Positions 47,207 to 55,679 of a DNA stretch of 64,000 nucleotides are shown piece after piece (positions within the stretch are counted from its first letter, which is position 1; each line of letters begins with the position of its first letter). Source of the DNA: Mesorhizobium tamadayense (GTDB lineage: Bacteria; Pseudomonadota; Alphaproteobacteria; Rhizobiales; Rhizobiaceae); contig NZ_RQXT01000023.1 in the NCBI RefSeq assembly GCF_003863365.1, forward strand, positions 30,716 to 94,715, read 5' to 3'. The translations under genes and the position numbers were made by a program. Below the pieces are notes generated by a model. It had not been told where the DNA came from. It ran no database searches and saw nothing but the letters and a program-made list of their open reading frames with translations.

Positions 47207-48037
47207 TTGGCCGCGCGCCGCAAAGCCACGACGCAAATCTCGCGGCTGGCACGTCGCGCGAGCGGCACCGCGGCCGCGAACCGCATGGTGCCGGAGGAGA
47301 CGCCGGTAGCGTTCTCCTACGCCGGCACCACCCATGCGGTGATGATGGCGAGCCCCGCCGATTTCGAGGATTTCGCGCTCGGATTCTCGCTGACCGAGGG
47401 TATCGTTTCCGCATCTGGTGAGATCGAGTCCATCGAAGTGGAGGATCTCGGCGCCGGCATCGATATCCAGATAAAGCTGAAGGACAAGGCGAACACGCGC
47501 TTCCAGGCGCGCCGGCGCAGGCTTGCCGGGCCGGTCGGCTGCGGGCTTTGCGGCATCGAATCGATCGAGGAAGCGATGCGCTCGGTCGACGCGGTCGGTT
47601 CGTCGAAGCTTACGCTTGAGGCTGACGACGTCACCCGTTCGGTCAAGCTGCTGTCGAAGCTGCAGCCGCTGCACACGGAAACCGGCGCGGTGCATGCCGC
47701 GGGCTTCTACGTTCCCGGCAAGGGCATCGTCATGGCGCGCGAGGATGTCGGCCGACACAACGCGCTGGACAAGCTCGCCGGCGCGCTGGCGAAGGCCGGC
47801 ATAGACGGCGCTACGGGCGCCGTCGTGGTGACCTCGCGGGTGTCTGTGGAAATGGTGCAGAAGACGGCGGCAATAGGCGCGCCGATCATCATGGCCGTTT
47901 CGGCGCCGACCGCGCTTGCCATCCGCACGGCGGAAGCCGCCGGCATGACGCTGGTGGCGCTGGTGCGCGGCGATGATTTCGATATTTTCACCCACCCCGA
48001 CCGGGTGGCTTGCGGAGTTGCCAAGCATGTCGCATGA
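47207..48037 (+). CDS. fdhD: Formate dehydrogenase accessory sulfurtransferase FdhD
   Basis: A 276-residue protein. The sulfur-carrying loop is VGCGLCGIESIEEAM (about residues 104-118) with the CxxC pair. The cofactor region MAREDVGRHNALDKLAGAL (about 178-196) and VTSRVSVEMVQKTA are typical. It sulfurates the molybdenum cofactor before insertion into FdsA. TTG at 47207, 2 nt after the fdsA stop, is the only reasonable start near that end. Its end overlaps fdsD by 11 nt. Confidence 0.95.
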   Translation: MAARRKATTQISRLARRASGTAAANRMVPEETPVAFSYAGTTHAVMMASPADFEDFALGFSLTEGIVSASGEIESIEVEDLGAGIDIQIKLKDKANTRFQARRRRLAGPVGCGLCGIESIEEAMRSVDAVGSSKLTLEADDVTRSVKLLSKLQPLHTETGAVHAAGFYVPGKGIVMAREDVGRHNALDKLAGALAKAGIDGATGAVVVTSRVSVEMVQKTAAIGAPIIMAVSAPTALAIRTAEAAGMTLVALVRGDDFDIFTHPDRVACGVAKHVA

Positions 48038-48341
48038 CGAAGACCACATCACCAGCACCAGGGAAAAGCTGGTGCGCATGGCCAACCAGATAGCGACCTT
48101 CTTCCATTCGAAGCCGCGCGAGGAAGGCATTGCCGGCGTTGCCGAGCACATCAACAAGTTCTGGGAGCCCAGGATGCGGCGGCAGTTCTTCGAGCTGCTG
48201 GACGGCGACGCGGAAGATTTCGACGAGCTGGTGATCGCCGCCTCGGGCAAGATCAAGCGCCCGCTGACGCCGGAACAGGCCGACAAGAGCCTCGGCTACA
48301 CGAGACCCGCGGAGGCCGGGGGCACCGTTCCGCACGAGTAG
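48027..48341 (+). CDS. fdsD: Formate dehydrogenase delta subunit / maturation factor
   Basis: A 104-residue protein of the FdsD family. The conserved stretch KLVRMANQIATFFHSKP (residues 11-27) and VAEHINKFWEPRMRRQFFELL (about 36-56) fit the family. It is a small subunit needed for Mo-cofactor binding by FdsA together with FdhD. The ATG at 48027 lies inside the fdhD 3' end (11 nt overlap). Last gene of the fds operon; only a weak GC-rich hairpin (48343-48361) follows. Confidence 0.93.
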   Translation: MSHDEDHITSTREKLVRMANQIATFFHSKPREEGIAGVAEHINKFWEPRMRRQFFELLDGDAEDFDELVIAASGKIKRPLTPEQADKSLGYTRPAEAGGTVPHE

Positions 48342-48418
48342 GAGCGCGGGCGCGGGCTCCAAAGGTCTTACATTTCCAATCTCTAAAGTTTGTCTGCCGC
48401 GCGCGGCAGGGTTCTGCT

Positions 48419-50014
48419 ATGGTCGGCGACAGGAAATCGTCTGGCCGGCGGGGCAGTTGCGTGAGGCCGATCGAGACCAGATACGCCCGTAGCGGGGATG
48501 TGCGGATCGCCTATCAGGTGGTCGGCCAAGGCTCGTTCGATCTCGTCTTCGTGCCGGGCTTCATTTCCAATCTCGACCTGCAGTGGGAAGACGAAGGCTA
48601 CAGCCGCCTGCTGAAGCGGCTCTCGGCCTTCTCGCGGCTGATCCTGTTCGACAAGCGCGGCACCGGGCTCTCCGACCGCGTCGACACCCGTCACCTGCCC
48701 AGCCTGGAGACCCGCATGGACGACGTGCGTGCGGTGATGGATGCCGCCGGCAGCGGCCGCGCGGCGCTGCTCGGCGCCTCGGAAGGCGCTCCGATGGCGA
48801 TGCTGTTCGCCGCCACCTATCCGGAGCGGACGCGGGCGCTGGCGCTCTATGGCGGCTACGCGCATTTCCATAAGTGGGTGATGCCGGCGGAGCGTCTGGA
48901 AGCCTTCATCGAGACGGCCGAAACCTCGTGGGGCACCGGCGCGACCTTGCCGAATTTCGCGCCGGGCCGCGTGGACGACACGCACTTTGGCCAATGGTGG
49001 GCACGCTTCGAGCGGCTGTCGGCGAGCCCGACCGCGGCGGCGGCCCTTACCCGCATGAATGCCGGGATCGACGTTCGCGGCATCCTCTCCGCAATCAGCG
49101 CGCCGACGCTGCTCATCCATCGCCGCAACGACGCGCGCGTCGACCCGGAGGCGAGCCGCTTCCTCGCCAGGAAAATCCATGGCGCGCGGCTCGTCGAGAT
49201 ACCCGGGCGCGACCATCCGATCTGGACCGGCGACGTCGACCGGGTGGCCGATCTGGTCGAGGAGTTCCTGACCGGCCAGCCGGCGGTGGCCGACACCGAG
49301 CGCGTGCTTGCCGCGCTGCTGGTGACGCGCATCTACGACACGACCAAGCTCGGCGACCGCATGTGGAGCGAGCGCAGCCAGCGCTTCCAGGAAACGTGGC
49401 GGCTGCTGGTCGGCCGTCATGGCGGGCGCGTCGCCGGCACGCACAGCGAATTGATGATCTCGCGCTTCGACGGGCCGGCCCGCGCCATACGCTGCGCGGC
49501 GGCGCTGCGCGATGCCGCGCAGCAGATCGGCGTCGCGAGCGCGCAGGGCGTGCATGTCGGCGAGATCGAGATGCGCGGCCAGCCGGTGGGCCTGACGGCG
49601 CGGGTGACCATGCAACTCGCCACCCATGCCGGGCGCGGCGACATCCTCGCTTCGCGATTGGTCGCAGAGCTGGCGATAGGCTCCGGCCTGCACTTCGTCG
49701 ATGCCGGCCGCGTCAGCCTCGACGAATTGGGCGAGCCGCTGCCGGTGGTCAAGGCAACGTCGGAACAGCATCTGGAACCGGCCTGTCGCCCCAAGCCCAA
49801 GGCCATGGAGGCGGCAGCACTGACGGCTCGAGAAAGCGAGGTGGTGAGCCTGATTGCAGACGGGATGAGCAATGCGGCGATCGCCGCCGAGCTGAAGCTC
49901 AGCGAGCATACGGTCAAGCGGCACGTCGCCAACATATTGCTCAAGCTCGACCTGCCGTCGCGGGCGGCGGCGGCGGCGTTTTCGGCCAGGCAGGCTGGCC
50001 CGGACGGGCCATGA
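48419..50014 (+). CDS. Alpha/beta-hydrolase – cyclase-like – LuxR three-domain regulator
   Basis: A 531-residue protein. Residues about 20-285 form an alpha/beta hydrolase with an apparently intact triad: Ser121 in LLGASEGAP, Asp238 in HRRNDAR and His266 in GRDHPIW. Residues about 293-446 resemble a class III adenylate/guanylate cyclase domain (GVHVGEIEMRGQPVGLTARV). Its metal-binding Asp positions appear replaced (TRIYDTT for the usual TDI-type start; GTHSEL for the GDG loop), so it is likely a sensor or dead cyclase. Residues 465-525 are a LuxR HTH (LTARESEVVSLIADGMSNAAIAAEL, then SEHTVKRHVANILLKL). It probably binds a hydrolysable ligand and controls transcription. GTG at 48461 is an alternative start. 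Confidence 0.85.
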   Translation: MVGDRKSSGRRGSCVRPIETRYARSGDVRIAYQVVGQGSFDLVFVPGFISNLDLQWEDEGYSRLLKRLSAFSRLILFDKRGTGLSDRVDTRHLPSLETRMDDVRAVMDAAGSGRAALLGASEGAPMAMLFAATYPERTRALALYGGYAHFHKWVMPAERLEAFIETAETSWGTGATLPNFAPGRVDDTHFGQWWARFERLSASPTAAAALTRMNAGIDVRGILSAISAPTLLIHRRNDARVDPEASRFLARKIHGARLVEIPGRDHPIWTGDVDRVADLVEEFLTGQPAVADTERVLAALLVTRIYDTTKLGDRMWSERSQRFQETWRLLVGRHGGRVAGTHSELMISRFDGPARAIRCAAALRDAAQQIGVASAQGVHVGEIEMRGQPVGLTARVTMQLATHAGRGDILASRLVAELAIGSGLHFVDAGRVSLDELGEPLPVVKATSEQHLEPACRPKPKAMEAAALTARESEVVSLIADGMSNAAIAAELKLSEHTVKRHVANILLKLDLPSRAAAAAFSARQAGPDGP

Positions 50015-50122
50015 GGGCCATGGCGATTTTGGGCGAAGCGGCCGAGGCGCCTTAACGGTTACGAATTCTTCCCATGCAGGCCAGGCGACGTTGCCGTGAG
50101 GGCACTGCGAACGGAGGATGAA

Positions 50123-50602
50123 ATGCTGAAGTCAAGCCGGATTATCAAGTCACTCGTGATCGCAGCAGGCGTTGGCATGCTGTTCGCGCTTAATCCCGCA
50201 AAGGCTGAGGACGCTTCGGCGACCGCCGCCTACAAGGACATCCAGGCGACGCTCGGCTCGGTGCCCGACATGTTCAAGACATTGCCGGACGTCGCCGTCG
50301 CCGGCGCATGGGCCGAAATCAAGGGCGTGCAGCTCAATCCCAACACCGCGCTCGACGGCAAGACCAAGGAACTGATGGGGCTTGCGGTGGCCTCGCAGAT
50401 CCCCTGCCAGTACTGCATCTATTTCCATACCGAGGCCGCCAAGCTCAACGGCGCATCGGACGAGGAGATCAAGGAGGCCATAGCGATGGCCGCGATCGTG
50501 CGGCATTGGTCCACGATGCTCAACGGCAGCCAGGTCGACCTCGCCGCCTTCAAGAAGCAGACCGACGATGTGTTCGCGGCCGTCAAGGCCAAGTCGCAGT
50601 GA
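50123..50602 (+). CDS. Exported carboxymuconolactone-decarboxylase/AhpD-family protein
   Basis: A 159-residue protein. Residues 1-28 are a Sec signal peptide (IIKSLVIAAGVGMLFAL, cleavage after AKA). The mature part is a CMD/AhpD fold with the redox-type pair in IPCQYCIYFHTEAAKLNG (CxxC, then His), near residues 92-109. ATG at 50123 follows ACGGAGGATGAA. The CxxC and His are the AhpD peroxidatic/proton-relay motif. A periplasmic AhpD-like protein is unusual. A GC-rich hairpin follows, then a small NTF2-like gene. Confidence 0.85.
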   Translation: MLKSSRIIKSLVIAAGVGMLFALNPAKAEDASATAAYKDIQATLGSVPDMFKTLPDVAVAGAWAEIKGVQLNPNTALDGKTKELMGLAVASQIPCQYCIYFHTEAAKLNGASDEEIKEAIAMAAIVRHWSTMLNGSQVDLAAFKKQTDDVFAAVKAKSQ

Positions 50603-50609
50603 AACCCCT

Positions 50610-50635
50610 CTGCCCGGGGGCTTTGCTCCGGGCAG
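50610..50635 (+). terminator. Stem-loop after the CMD gene
   Basis: CTGCCCGG (50610-50617) pairs exactly with CCGGGCAG (50628-50635). It starts 8 nt after the CMD stop. Only a weak T/C stretch (ATCTCTTC) follows, so it may be a partial terminator or attenuator between the two genes. Confidence 0.5.
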
Positions 50636-50682
50636 CATCTCTTCAATCGAACGCCCGATCAGACGGGCCATGGGAGATAAAA

Positions 50683-51045
50683 ATGTTGACCAAGACACAA
50701 ACAGTGGACGGCGCCGCGATCAAGAAGGCGATCGAGGGCCGCGACGGCAAGATGCTGTCGAGCTTCTACAATGACGATGCGCTGGTGCGGGTGATCGATC
50801 GCAACAATCCGCCGAGCAGGCCGCGCGAGATCCGCGGGCGCGCGGCGATCAGCATTTTCTGGGACGACATCTGCAGCCGCGCGATGACCCACAAGGTCGA
50901 CACCGCGATTGCCGACGGCGACAATCTCGCCTTCACGCAAGCCTGCGCCTACCCGGACGGCACGAAAGTGTTCTGCGCGGCGATGCTGGAGCTGAAGAAC
51001 GGCCGCATCGCACGGCAGACGGTCGTGCAGGCGTGGGACGAGTAG
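50683..51045 (+). CDS. NTF2-like/SnoaL-type small protein
   Basis: A 120-residue cytoplasmic protein with the NTF2-like cone fold pattern: an N-terminal helix (GAAIKKAIEGRDGKMLSSFYNDD), then a beta-rich half ending LELKNGRIARQTVVQAWDE. ATG at 50683 has GGGAGATAAAA upstream. Members of this fold are enzymes (isomerases, cyclases) or ligand-binders. No catalytic motif can be assigned. It is in a small run with the CMD, a dimeric-barrel-like and a second NTF2-like gene. Confidence 0.8.
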   Translation: MLTKTQTVDGAAIKKAIEGRDGKMLSSFYNDDALVRVIDRNNPPSRPREIRGRAAISIFWDDICSRAMTHKVDTAIADGDNLAFTQACAYPDGTKVFCAAMLELKNGRIARQTVVQAWDE

Positions 51046-51095
51046 CGCGGGTAGATCAACAGCGGCTTCGGCCGCAAACTTGGAGGAGAAGGAAG

Positions 51096-51410
51096 ATGTT
51101 CAGCGCCAGATGGCAGATCGACGCCAAGTTCGGGCATAAGCAGACCGTGATCGAGATGATGCGGCAATGGGAGCGCGAGATCGGCGCGCAAGTCGGCATC
51201 GCCGACCTGAAGTTCCAGATCATGACCGGGTCGATCGGTGCGCGCGAGGCAACCGTCGAGACGCATCACCAGGTCGAGACCCTCGCCCAGTTGGAAGAGT
51301 TCTTCGCCAAGATCGCCAAGATCGATGCTCACGCCAAATGGGGCAAGGAGCTGGAGCCCTACGTCGTCTCGGGCACCAGCCTTTGGCAGATCTTCCGGGT
51401 CGTGGAGTAG
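51096..51410 (+). CDS. Small uncharacterised protein, possibly a ferredoxin-like (dimeric alpha-beta barrel) fold
   Basis: A 104-residue protein I do not recognise with certainty. The alternation of a short strand (FSARWQIDAKFG), a helix (KQTVIEMMRQWEREIG), strands and a second helix (ETLAQLEEFFAKIAKID) suggests a dimeric alpha-beta barrel, as in NIPSNAP or monooxygenase-like proteins. ATG at 51096 follows a very good AGGAGAAGGAAG. It lies 50 nt after the NTF2-like gene and is probably co-transcribed. No function is assigned. Confidence 0.72.
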   Translation: MFSARWQIDAKFGHKQTVIEMMRQWEREIGAQVGIADLKFQIMTGSIGAREATVETHHQVETLAQLEEFFAKIAKIDAHAKWGKELEPYVVSGTSLWQIFRVVE

Positions 51411-51421
51411 TGGCCTGCGTT

Positions 51422-51548
51422 CTTCTCCCCGTTCACGGGGAAAAGATGCCGGCAGGCAGATGAGCGGCGGCGCCAGCCTCGGCAAGGTTGATGCTGCCCC
51501 TCATCCGGCCCTTCGGGGCCATCTTCTCCCCGTGGAACGGGGAGAAGG
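51422..51548. repeat. Palindromic intergenic repeat (TTCTCCCC family)
   Basis: An inverted repeat with ends CTTCTCCCCGTTCACGGGG and CCCCGTGGAACGGGGAGAAG, 1-nt insertion in the right arm. It contains CCCCTCATCCGGCCCTTCGGGGCC, which also matches the left part of the element at 3972-4095 in part. It lies between the convergent genes at 51096 and 51559. Confidence 0.78.
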
Positions 51549-51558
51549 AAAGTGTGCC

Positions 51559-52044
51559 CTACATCAGGCCGAGCTGCTTGTAGAAGCCGAGCGCGTCGTA
51601 ATAGTCGCTCTGGGTCGCGATCTTGCCGTCCTTGACCTGGAACATCGAGGCGCCTTTGATGGAGAACTTCTTGCCGGTCGCGGCCGTGCCGTCGCCCCAG
51701 GCGCCGGTGTTGGTGCCGGAAAACTCCCATTCGAAGGACACGCGGTCGCCGTCGATCAAAGGCTTGCCTTTCATCGTCCAGACCGCGTCGGGAACAGCTT
51801 TCAGGAAGTTGTCGATCACGCCGGTCTTGGCTACCTCGCGGCCGGCGACCGGCTTGCCGACGGAAGCATCGTAATAGCTGACGTCGTCGGCGAAGTAGCC
51901 GGCGGCCTTGGCCGAGTCATGCGCATTCCAGGCTGCGACATAGGCCTCGACCACCGACTGCGCGGTATCTCCGGCGAAGGACGGCGTCACAGCAAAAACT
52001 GTGGCGGCGATGGCTGCGGATGTCAGAAACTGGCGTCGTTGCAT
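51559..52044 (-). CDS. Exported NTF2-like (SnoaL/ester-cyclase-type) protein with Tat-like signal
   Basis: A 161-residue protein. The N-terminus MQRRQFLTSAAIAATVFAV is a twin-arginine-like signal (RRQFLTS), with cleavage after SFA near residue 24. The mature domain is NTF2-like: VVEAYVAAWNAHDSAKAAGYFADDVSYYD (about residues 29-57) and a C-terminal MFQVKDGKIATQSDYYDALGFYKQLG. ATG at 52044 has GGAGGAAGAC upstream; the longer frame at 52089 lacks it. It resembles ester-cyclase/SnoaL proteins. It stands opposite the gene run 50123-51410. Confidence 0.83.
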   Translation of the reverse strand: MQRRQFLTSAAIAATVFAVTPSFAGDTAQSVVEAYVAAWNAHDSAKAAGYFADDVSYYDASVGKPVAGREVAKTGVIDNFLKAVPDAVWTMKGKPLIDGDRVSFEWEFSGTNTGAWGDGTAATGKKFSIKGASMFQVKDGKIATQSDYYDALGFYKQLGLM

Positions 52045-52088
52045 TGTCTTCCTCCCTTTGTTGAATGCTTGCTGCGCGCTCGTCTTCA

Positions 52089-52232
52089 CCTTCCCCCATC
52101 AAGAGAGAAGCGAAGCTTGTCGGATGAGGGTGTTCCAGCATGGCTCAAGCTTACCCTCACCCTGATTGCCAACCGATTTGCGAAGAGCAAATCGGGGCAA
52201 TCCGACCTCTCCCGCAAGGGGAGAGGTAAAGG
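52089..52232. repeat. Composite palindromic repeat region
   Basis: Contains the stem CCGATTTGC/GCAAATCGG (52173-52195, 5-nt loop) and the stem ACCTCTCCC/GGGAGAGGT (52205-52227). The outer parts (CACCTTCCCCC... and ...AAAGGTG) are loosely symmetric. It lies between the NTF2-like gene and the end of the aldehyde dehydrogenase gene. Confidence 0.65.
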
Positions 52233-52234
52233 TG

Positions 52235-53662
52235 CTAGCCGTGCGCTACCATGACGTGGCGGACGGCGGTGTAGTCCTCCAGCGCGTAGAGCGACATGTC
52301 CTTGCCGTAGCCGGATTGCTTGAGGCCGCCATGCGGCATCTCGTTGGTCAGCATGAAATGGGTGTTGATCCAGGTGCAGCCATATTGCAGGCGGGCGGCG
52401 GTCGCCATGGCGCGCGAGACGTCCTTGGTCCACACCGACGAGGCAAGGCCGTAGTCGCTGTCGTTGGCCCAGCTCACTGCTTCGTCGACCTCCGAGAAGC
52501 GGGTGACCGAGACGACCGGGCCGAACACCTCGCGGCGCACGATCTCGTCCTCCTGCAAGGCTCCGGCGACGACCGTCGGCTGGTAGTAGAAGCCCGAGCC
52601 CTCGCCCGGCTTGCCGCCGGTGGTGATCGCGATGTGCTTCAATTCCGAAGCGCGCTCGACGAAGCTCGACACCCGATCGCGCTGGCGGCGCGAGATCAGC
52701 GGGCCGATCTCATTCTCGGTGTCGTCGGGCAGGTTGTACTTGATGGTCGAGACGGCTGAGGAGAGATCGGCGACGAGCTTGTCGTAGACCTTCTTGCCGG
52801 CATAGATGCGGCAGGCGGCGGTGCAGTCCTGGCCGGCATTGTAGTAGCCGAAGGCGCGCAGGCCGTTGACCACGGCGCCGAGGTCGGCGTCGTCGAAGAC
52901 GATGACCGGCGCCTTGCCGCCGAGCTCGAGATGCGTGCGCTTGACCGACTTGGCCGCCGCCTGCAGCACCTTCTTGCCGGTGGCAACATCGCCGGTGATC
53001 GAGATCATGTTGATCTTGGGGTGGTTGATCAGCGTGTTGCCGACGCTGTCGCCGCGGCCGAGCACGACATTGACCACGCCTTCGGGCAGGATCTCGGAAA
53101 GAACCTTCGCCAGCTTCAGCGTCGTCAGCGGCGTCTGCTCGGACGGCTTGAAGACGACCGTGTTGCCGCCGCCGATGGCCGGCGCCAGCTTCCAGGCCAT
53201 CATCATCAGCGGATAGTTCCAGGGCGCGATGGAAGCGACGATGCCTATCGGGTCGCGCCTGACCATAGAAGTGTGGCCGGGAAGATATTCGCCCGCGAGC
53301 TGGCCGGGCATAGAGCGCACCGCGCCGGCAAAGAAGCGGTAGCAGTCGACGATCGCCGGGATCTCGTCGTTGAGCACGGCGTTGATCGGCTTGCCGCAGT
53401 TCAGCGCCTCGAGCGCCGCGAACTCCTTCGCCTCGGCCTCGATGCGGTCGGCGATCTTGAGCAGATAGCCCGAGCGCTGCGCCGGCGTGGTGCGCGACCA
53501 GGTGGTGAAGGCCTTTTCGGCCGCAAGCACCGCCGCCTCGATCTGCGCCGGGCTCGCTTCCGGCAGGTTGAGGATGGTCGCCCCGGTCTTCGGATTGAGG
53601 ATCGGCTCCTCGGTTTCAGTGCCCTTCTCGAATCTCGAGCCGATCAGCATTTGAGTGTCCAT
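52235..53662 (-). CDS. Gamma-aminobutyraldehyde dehydrogenase-like
   Basis: A 475-residue NAD-dependent aldehyde dehydrogenase of usual length. The cofactor/oxyanion Asn is in APWNYPLMMMAWKLAPAI, the general-base Glu in HLELGGKAPVIV, and the catalytic Cys in AGQDCTAACRIYAG, near residue 280. The Q-D-C-T-A form is typical of gamma-aminobutyraldehyde (PatD/YdcW) rather than betaine aldehyde dehydrogenases. It is the last gene after a putrescine-type ABC importer. It should oxidise 4-aminobutanal from putrescine to GABA. The transaminase or oxidase that makes the aldehyde is not in the window. Confidence 0.92.
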   Translation of the reverse strand: MDTQMLIGSRFEKGTETEEPILNPKTGATILNLPEASPAQIEAAVLAAEKAFTTWSRTTPAQRSGYLLKIADRIEAEAKEFAALEALNCGKPINAVLNDEIPAIVDCYRFFAGAVRSMPGQLAGEYLPGHTSMVRRDPIGIVASIAPWNYPLMMMAWKLAPAIGGGNTVVFKPSEQTPLTTLKLAKVLSEILPEGVVNVVLGRGDSVGNTLINHPKINMISITGDVATGKKVLQAAAKSVKRTHLELGGKAPVIVFDDADLGAVVNGLRAFGYYNAGQDCTAACRIYAGKKVYDKLVADLSSAVSTIKYNLPDDTENEIGPLISRRQRDRVSSFVERASELKHIAITTGGKPGEGSGFYYQPTVVAGALQEDEIVRREVFGPVVSVTRFSEVDEAVSWANDSDYGLASSVWTKDVSRAMATAARLQYGCTWINTHFMLTNEMPHGGLKQSGYGKDMSLYALEDYTAVRHVMVAHG

Positions 53663-53682
53663 GGGGGTTCTCCCTTATTCGG

Positions 53683-54498
53683 TTATTTGCCCGATCCGGC
53701 GATCTGGTCGCCGTCGCGGGTCAGGTAATAGGCCAACAGGATCGGCAGAAGCGTCACCAGCACGACGACCATGGCCACGACATTGGTGACCGGGCGCTGG
53801 CGCGGGCGGATCAGTTCCTCCAGCATCCAGATCGGCACTGTCTGCTGCTGGCCGGCGGTGAAGGTGGTGACGATGACCTCGTCGAAGGACAGCGCGAAGG
53901 CCAGCATGCCGCCGGCAAGCAGCGCGGTGGCGATGTTGGGCAGCACGACGTGCCGGAAGGTCTGGAAACCATCGGCGCCGAGGTCCATCGAGGCCTCGAT
54001 CATAGAGCCGGAGGTGCGACGGAAACGGGCGACGGCATTGTTGTAGACGACGACCACGCAGAAGGTGGCGTGGCCGAGCACGATCGTCCAGAACGAGAAC
54101 GGGATGTCGGCCAGCGCAAAGGCCGAGCGCAGCGCGATGCCGGTGATGATGCCGGGCAGCGCGATCGGCAGGATGACCAAGAGCGAGATGGTCTCGCGGC
54201 CAAAAAAGCGCGTGCGCGACACGGCGGCGGCGCAAAGCGTGCCGAGCACCAGCGCGATCGCCGTCGATATCGCGGCGACGCGGATCGACAGCGACAGCGC
54301 CTGCCAGACATCCGGCCGGTTCCAGGTGACGGCGAACCATTGCGTGGTTAGCCCCGGCGGCGGCCAGACGAAGCTCTTCTCCTCCGTGGTGAAGGCGTAA
54401 ACGAAGATCAGCAGGATCGGCAGATGCAGGAAGAGCAGGCCGCAGGCGGCGGCGATCTTCAGGCCGAGCGGAGCGGATTGGCCACGGTCAGAGCGCAT
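53683..54498 (-). CDS. Polyamine-type ABC transporter permease, PotC/PotI-like
   Basis: A 271-residue inner-membrane permease. A first segment (LKIAAACGLLFLHLPILLIFVYAF) is followed by FVWPPPGLTTQWFAVTW. The EAA-type loop is EASMDLGADGFQTFRHVVLPNIA (about residues 167-189). About six membrane segments are visible. It overlaps the preceding permease gene by 11 nt. It partners the PotB/H-type permease and the ATPase at 55680. Confidence 0.9.
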   Translation of the reverse strand: MRSDRGQSAPLGLKIAAACGLLFLHLPILLIFVYAFTTEEKSFVWPPPGLTTQWFAVTWNRPDVWQALSLSIRVAAISTAIALVLGTLCAAAVSRTRFFGRETISLLVILPIALPGIITGIALRSAFALADIPFSFWTIVLGHATFCVVVVYNNAVARFRRTSGSMIEASMDLGADGFQTFRHVVLPNIATALLAGGMLAFALSFDEVIVTTFTAGQQQTVPIWMLEELIRPRQRPVTNVVAMVVVLVTLLPILLAYYLTRDGDQIAGSGK

Positions 54499-55453
54499 CG
54501 AAGGCCCCCATGCGCTTGGCGCCCCAGAGGTAGAAACCCATGATGACGATGGGCACCACGGTGAAGGCGGCGGCGAGCGGGATGTTGCCGGCGGTCCCCT
54601 GCTGCGAATAGACGGCCTGGCCGATGAACAGGCGCGAGGTGCCGATGATCTGCGGGATGATGTAGTCGCCCAGCGTCAGCGAGAAGGTGAAGATCGAGCC
54701 GGCGACGATGCCGGGCAGCGCCAGCGGAAACAGCACGTTGCGGAAGGTCTGGCCGGGCGAGGCGCCGAGATCGGACGAGGCCTCGACCAGATTGCCGGGC
54801 ACGCGCTCGAGCGCGGCCTGCACGGGGAGGATCATGAAAGGCAGCCAGACATAGACGAAGACGATAAAAGTGCCGGTGAAGGACACCGACAGCGAATTGC
54901 CGCCGACGATCGGCAGCGACAGCCAGCCGTCGAGCAGCCACAGCAAGTTCAGCTTGCCGAGCAGCCAGGTGAGAATGCCTTCCTTGGCGAGGATCAGCTT
55001 CCAGGCATAGATCTTGACCAGATAGCTCGACCAAAGCGGCAGCATGACGCCGAGATAGAACAGCGCCTTCCAGCGGCCTCGCGCATAGCGCGCCGCGTAG
55101 TAGGCGATGGGGAAGGCGATGATTGCGGAGGCAAGCGTGACGAGCGCGGCCATCGTCACCGTGCGCAGGATGATGTCGAGATTGGCGGCCTGGAGGAGAT
55201 CGCCGTAGGTCTTCAGCGTGAACTCGCGATTGATGAGGCCGGAGAACTCGTCGATCGAGAAGAAGCTTTGCAGCAGCAGGGCGAAGAGCGAGCCGATATA
55301 GACGATGCCCAGCCACAGCACCGGCGGCAGCAGCATCAGCAAAAGCAGGAGCTGCGGCCGGCGCCAGAGGATATCCGAGAGCGCGCCGCGCATGCCGCCA
55401 GTGCGGGGCAGGACGGCGGGGGCGCTGGTTGAGTTGAGCGCGGCGGTTGTCAT
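54488..55453 (-). CDS. Polyamine-type ABC transporter permease, PotB/PotH-like
   Basis: A 321-residue inner-membrane permease with a longer N-terminal cytoplasmic tail. A first membrane segment (LLLLLMLLPPVLWLGIVYIGSLFALLLQSF) precedes a periplasmic loop. The EAA-type loop is EASSDLGASPGQTFRNVLFPLA, near residues 224-245. It is separated from the ATPase gene by a 153-bp palindromic repeat and overlaps the next permease. It belongs to the putrescine/spermidine importer family. Confidence 0.9.
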   Translation of the reverse strand: MTTAALNSTSAPAVLPRTGGMRGALSDILWRRPQLLLLLMLLPPVLWLGIVYIGSLFALLLQSFFSIDEFSGLINREFTLKTYGDLLQAANLDIILRTVTMAALVTLASAIIAFPIAYYAARYARGRWKALFYLGVMLPLWSSYLVKIYAWKLILAKEGILTWLLGKLNLLWLLDGWLSLPIVGGNSLSVSFTGTFIVFVYVWLPFMILPVQAALERVPGNLVEASSDLGASPGQTFRNVLFPLALPGIVAGSIFTFSLTLGDYIIPQIIGTSRLFIGQAVYSQQGTAGNIPLAAAFTVVPIVIMGFYLWGAKRMGAFDAL

Positions 55454-55507
55454 GACGCGCCTACGGCGTCGATTGGATCAATTGCGGCAAGGCCGCGATC
55501 CTTCACA

Positions 55508-55660
55508 CCCCCCTCTGTCCTGCCGGACATCTCCCCCGCAAGGGGGGAGATCAGCAGCTTGTCTGCCTCGCCCGTTCTGCAACGTTGGAGATTGGCGAAG
55601 CCAGTGGTGACAGCCAATCTCCCCCCTTGAGGGGGAGATGTCCGGCAGGACAGAGGGGGG
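55508..55660. repeat. Palindromic intergenic repeat, copy 2 of the CTCTGTCC family
   Basis: A 153-bp element with ends CCCCCCTCTGTCCTGCCGGA and its complement. The core matches that of the copy at 12855-13008 but in the opposite orientation (the complement reads CGCCAATCTCCAACGTTGCA). It lies inside the polyamine importer operon, between the ATPase and PotB/H-type permease genes. Confidence 0.85.
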
Positions 55661-55679
55661 TACGCTGCGCGAACCTTTA

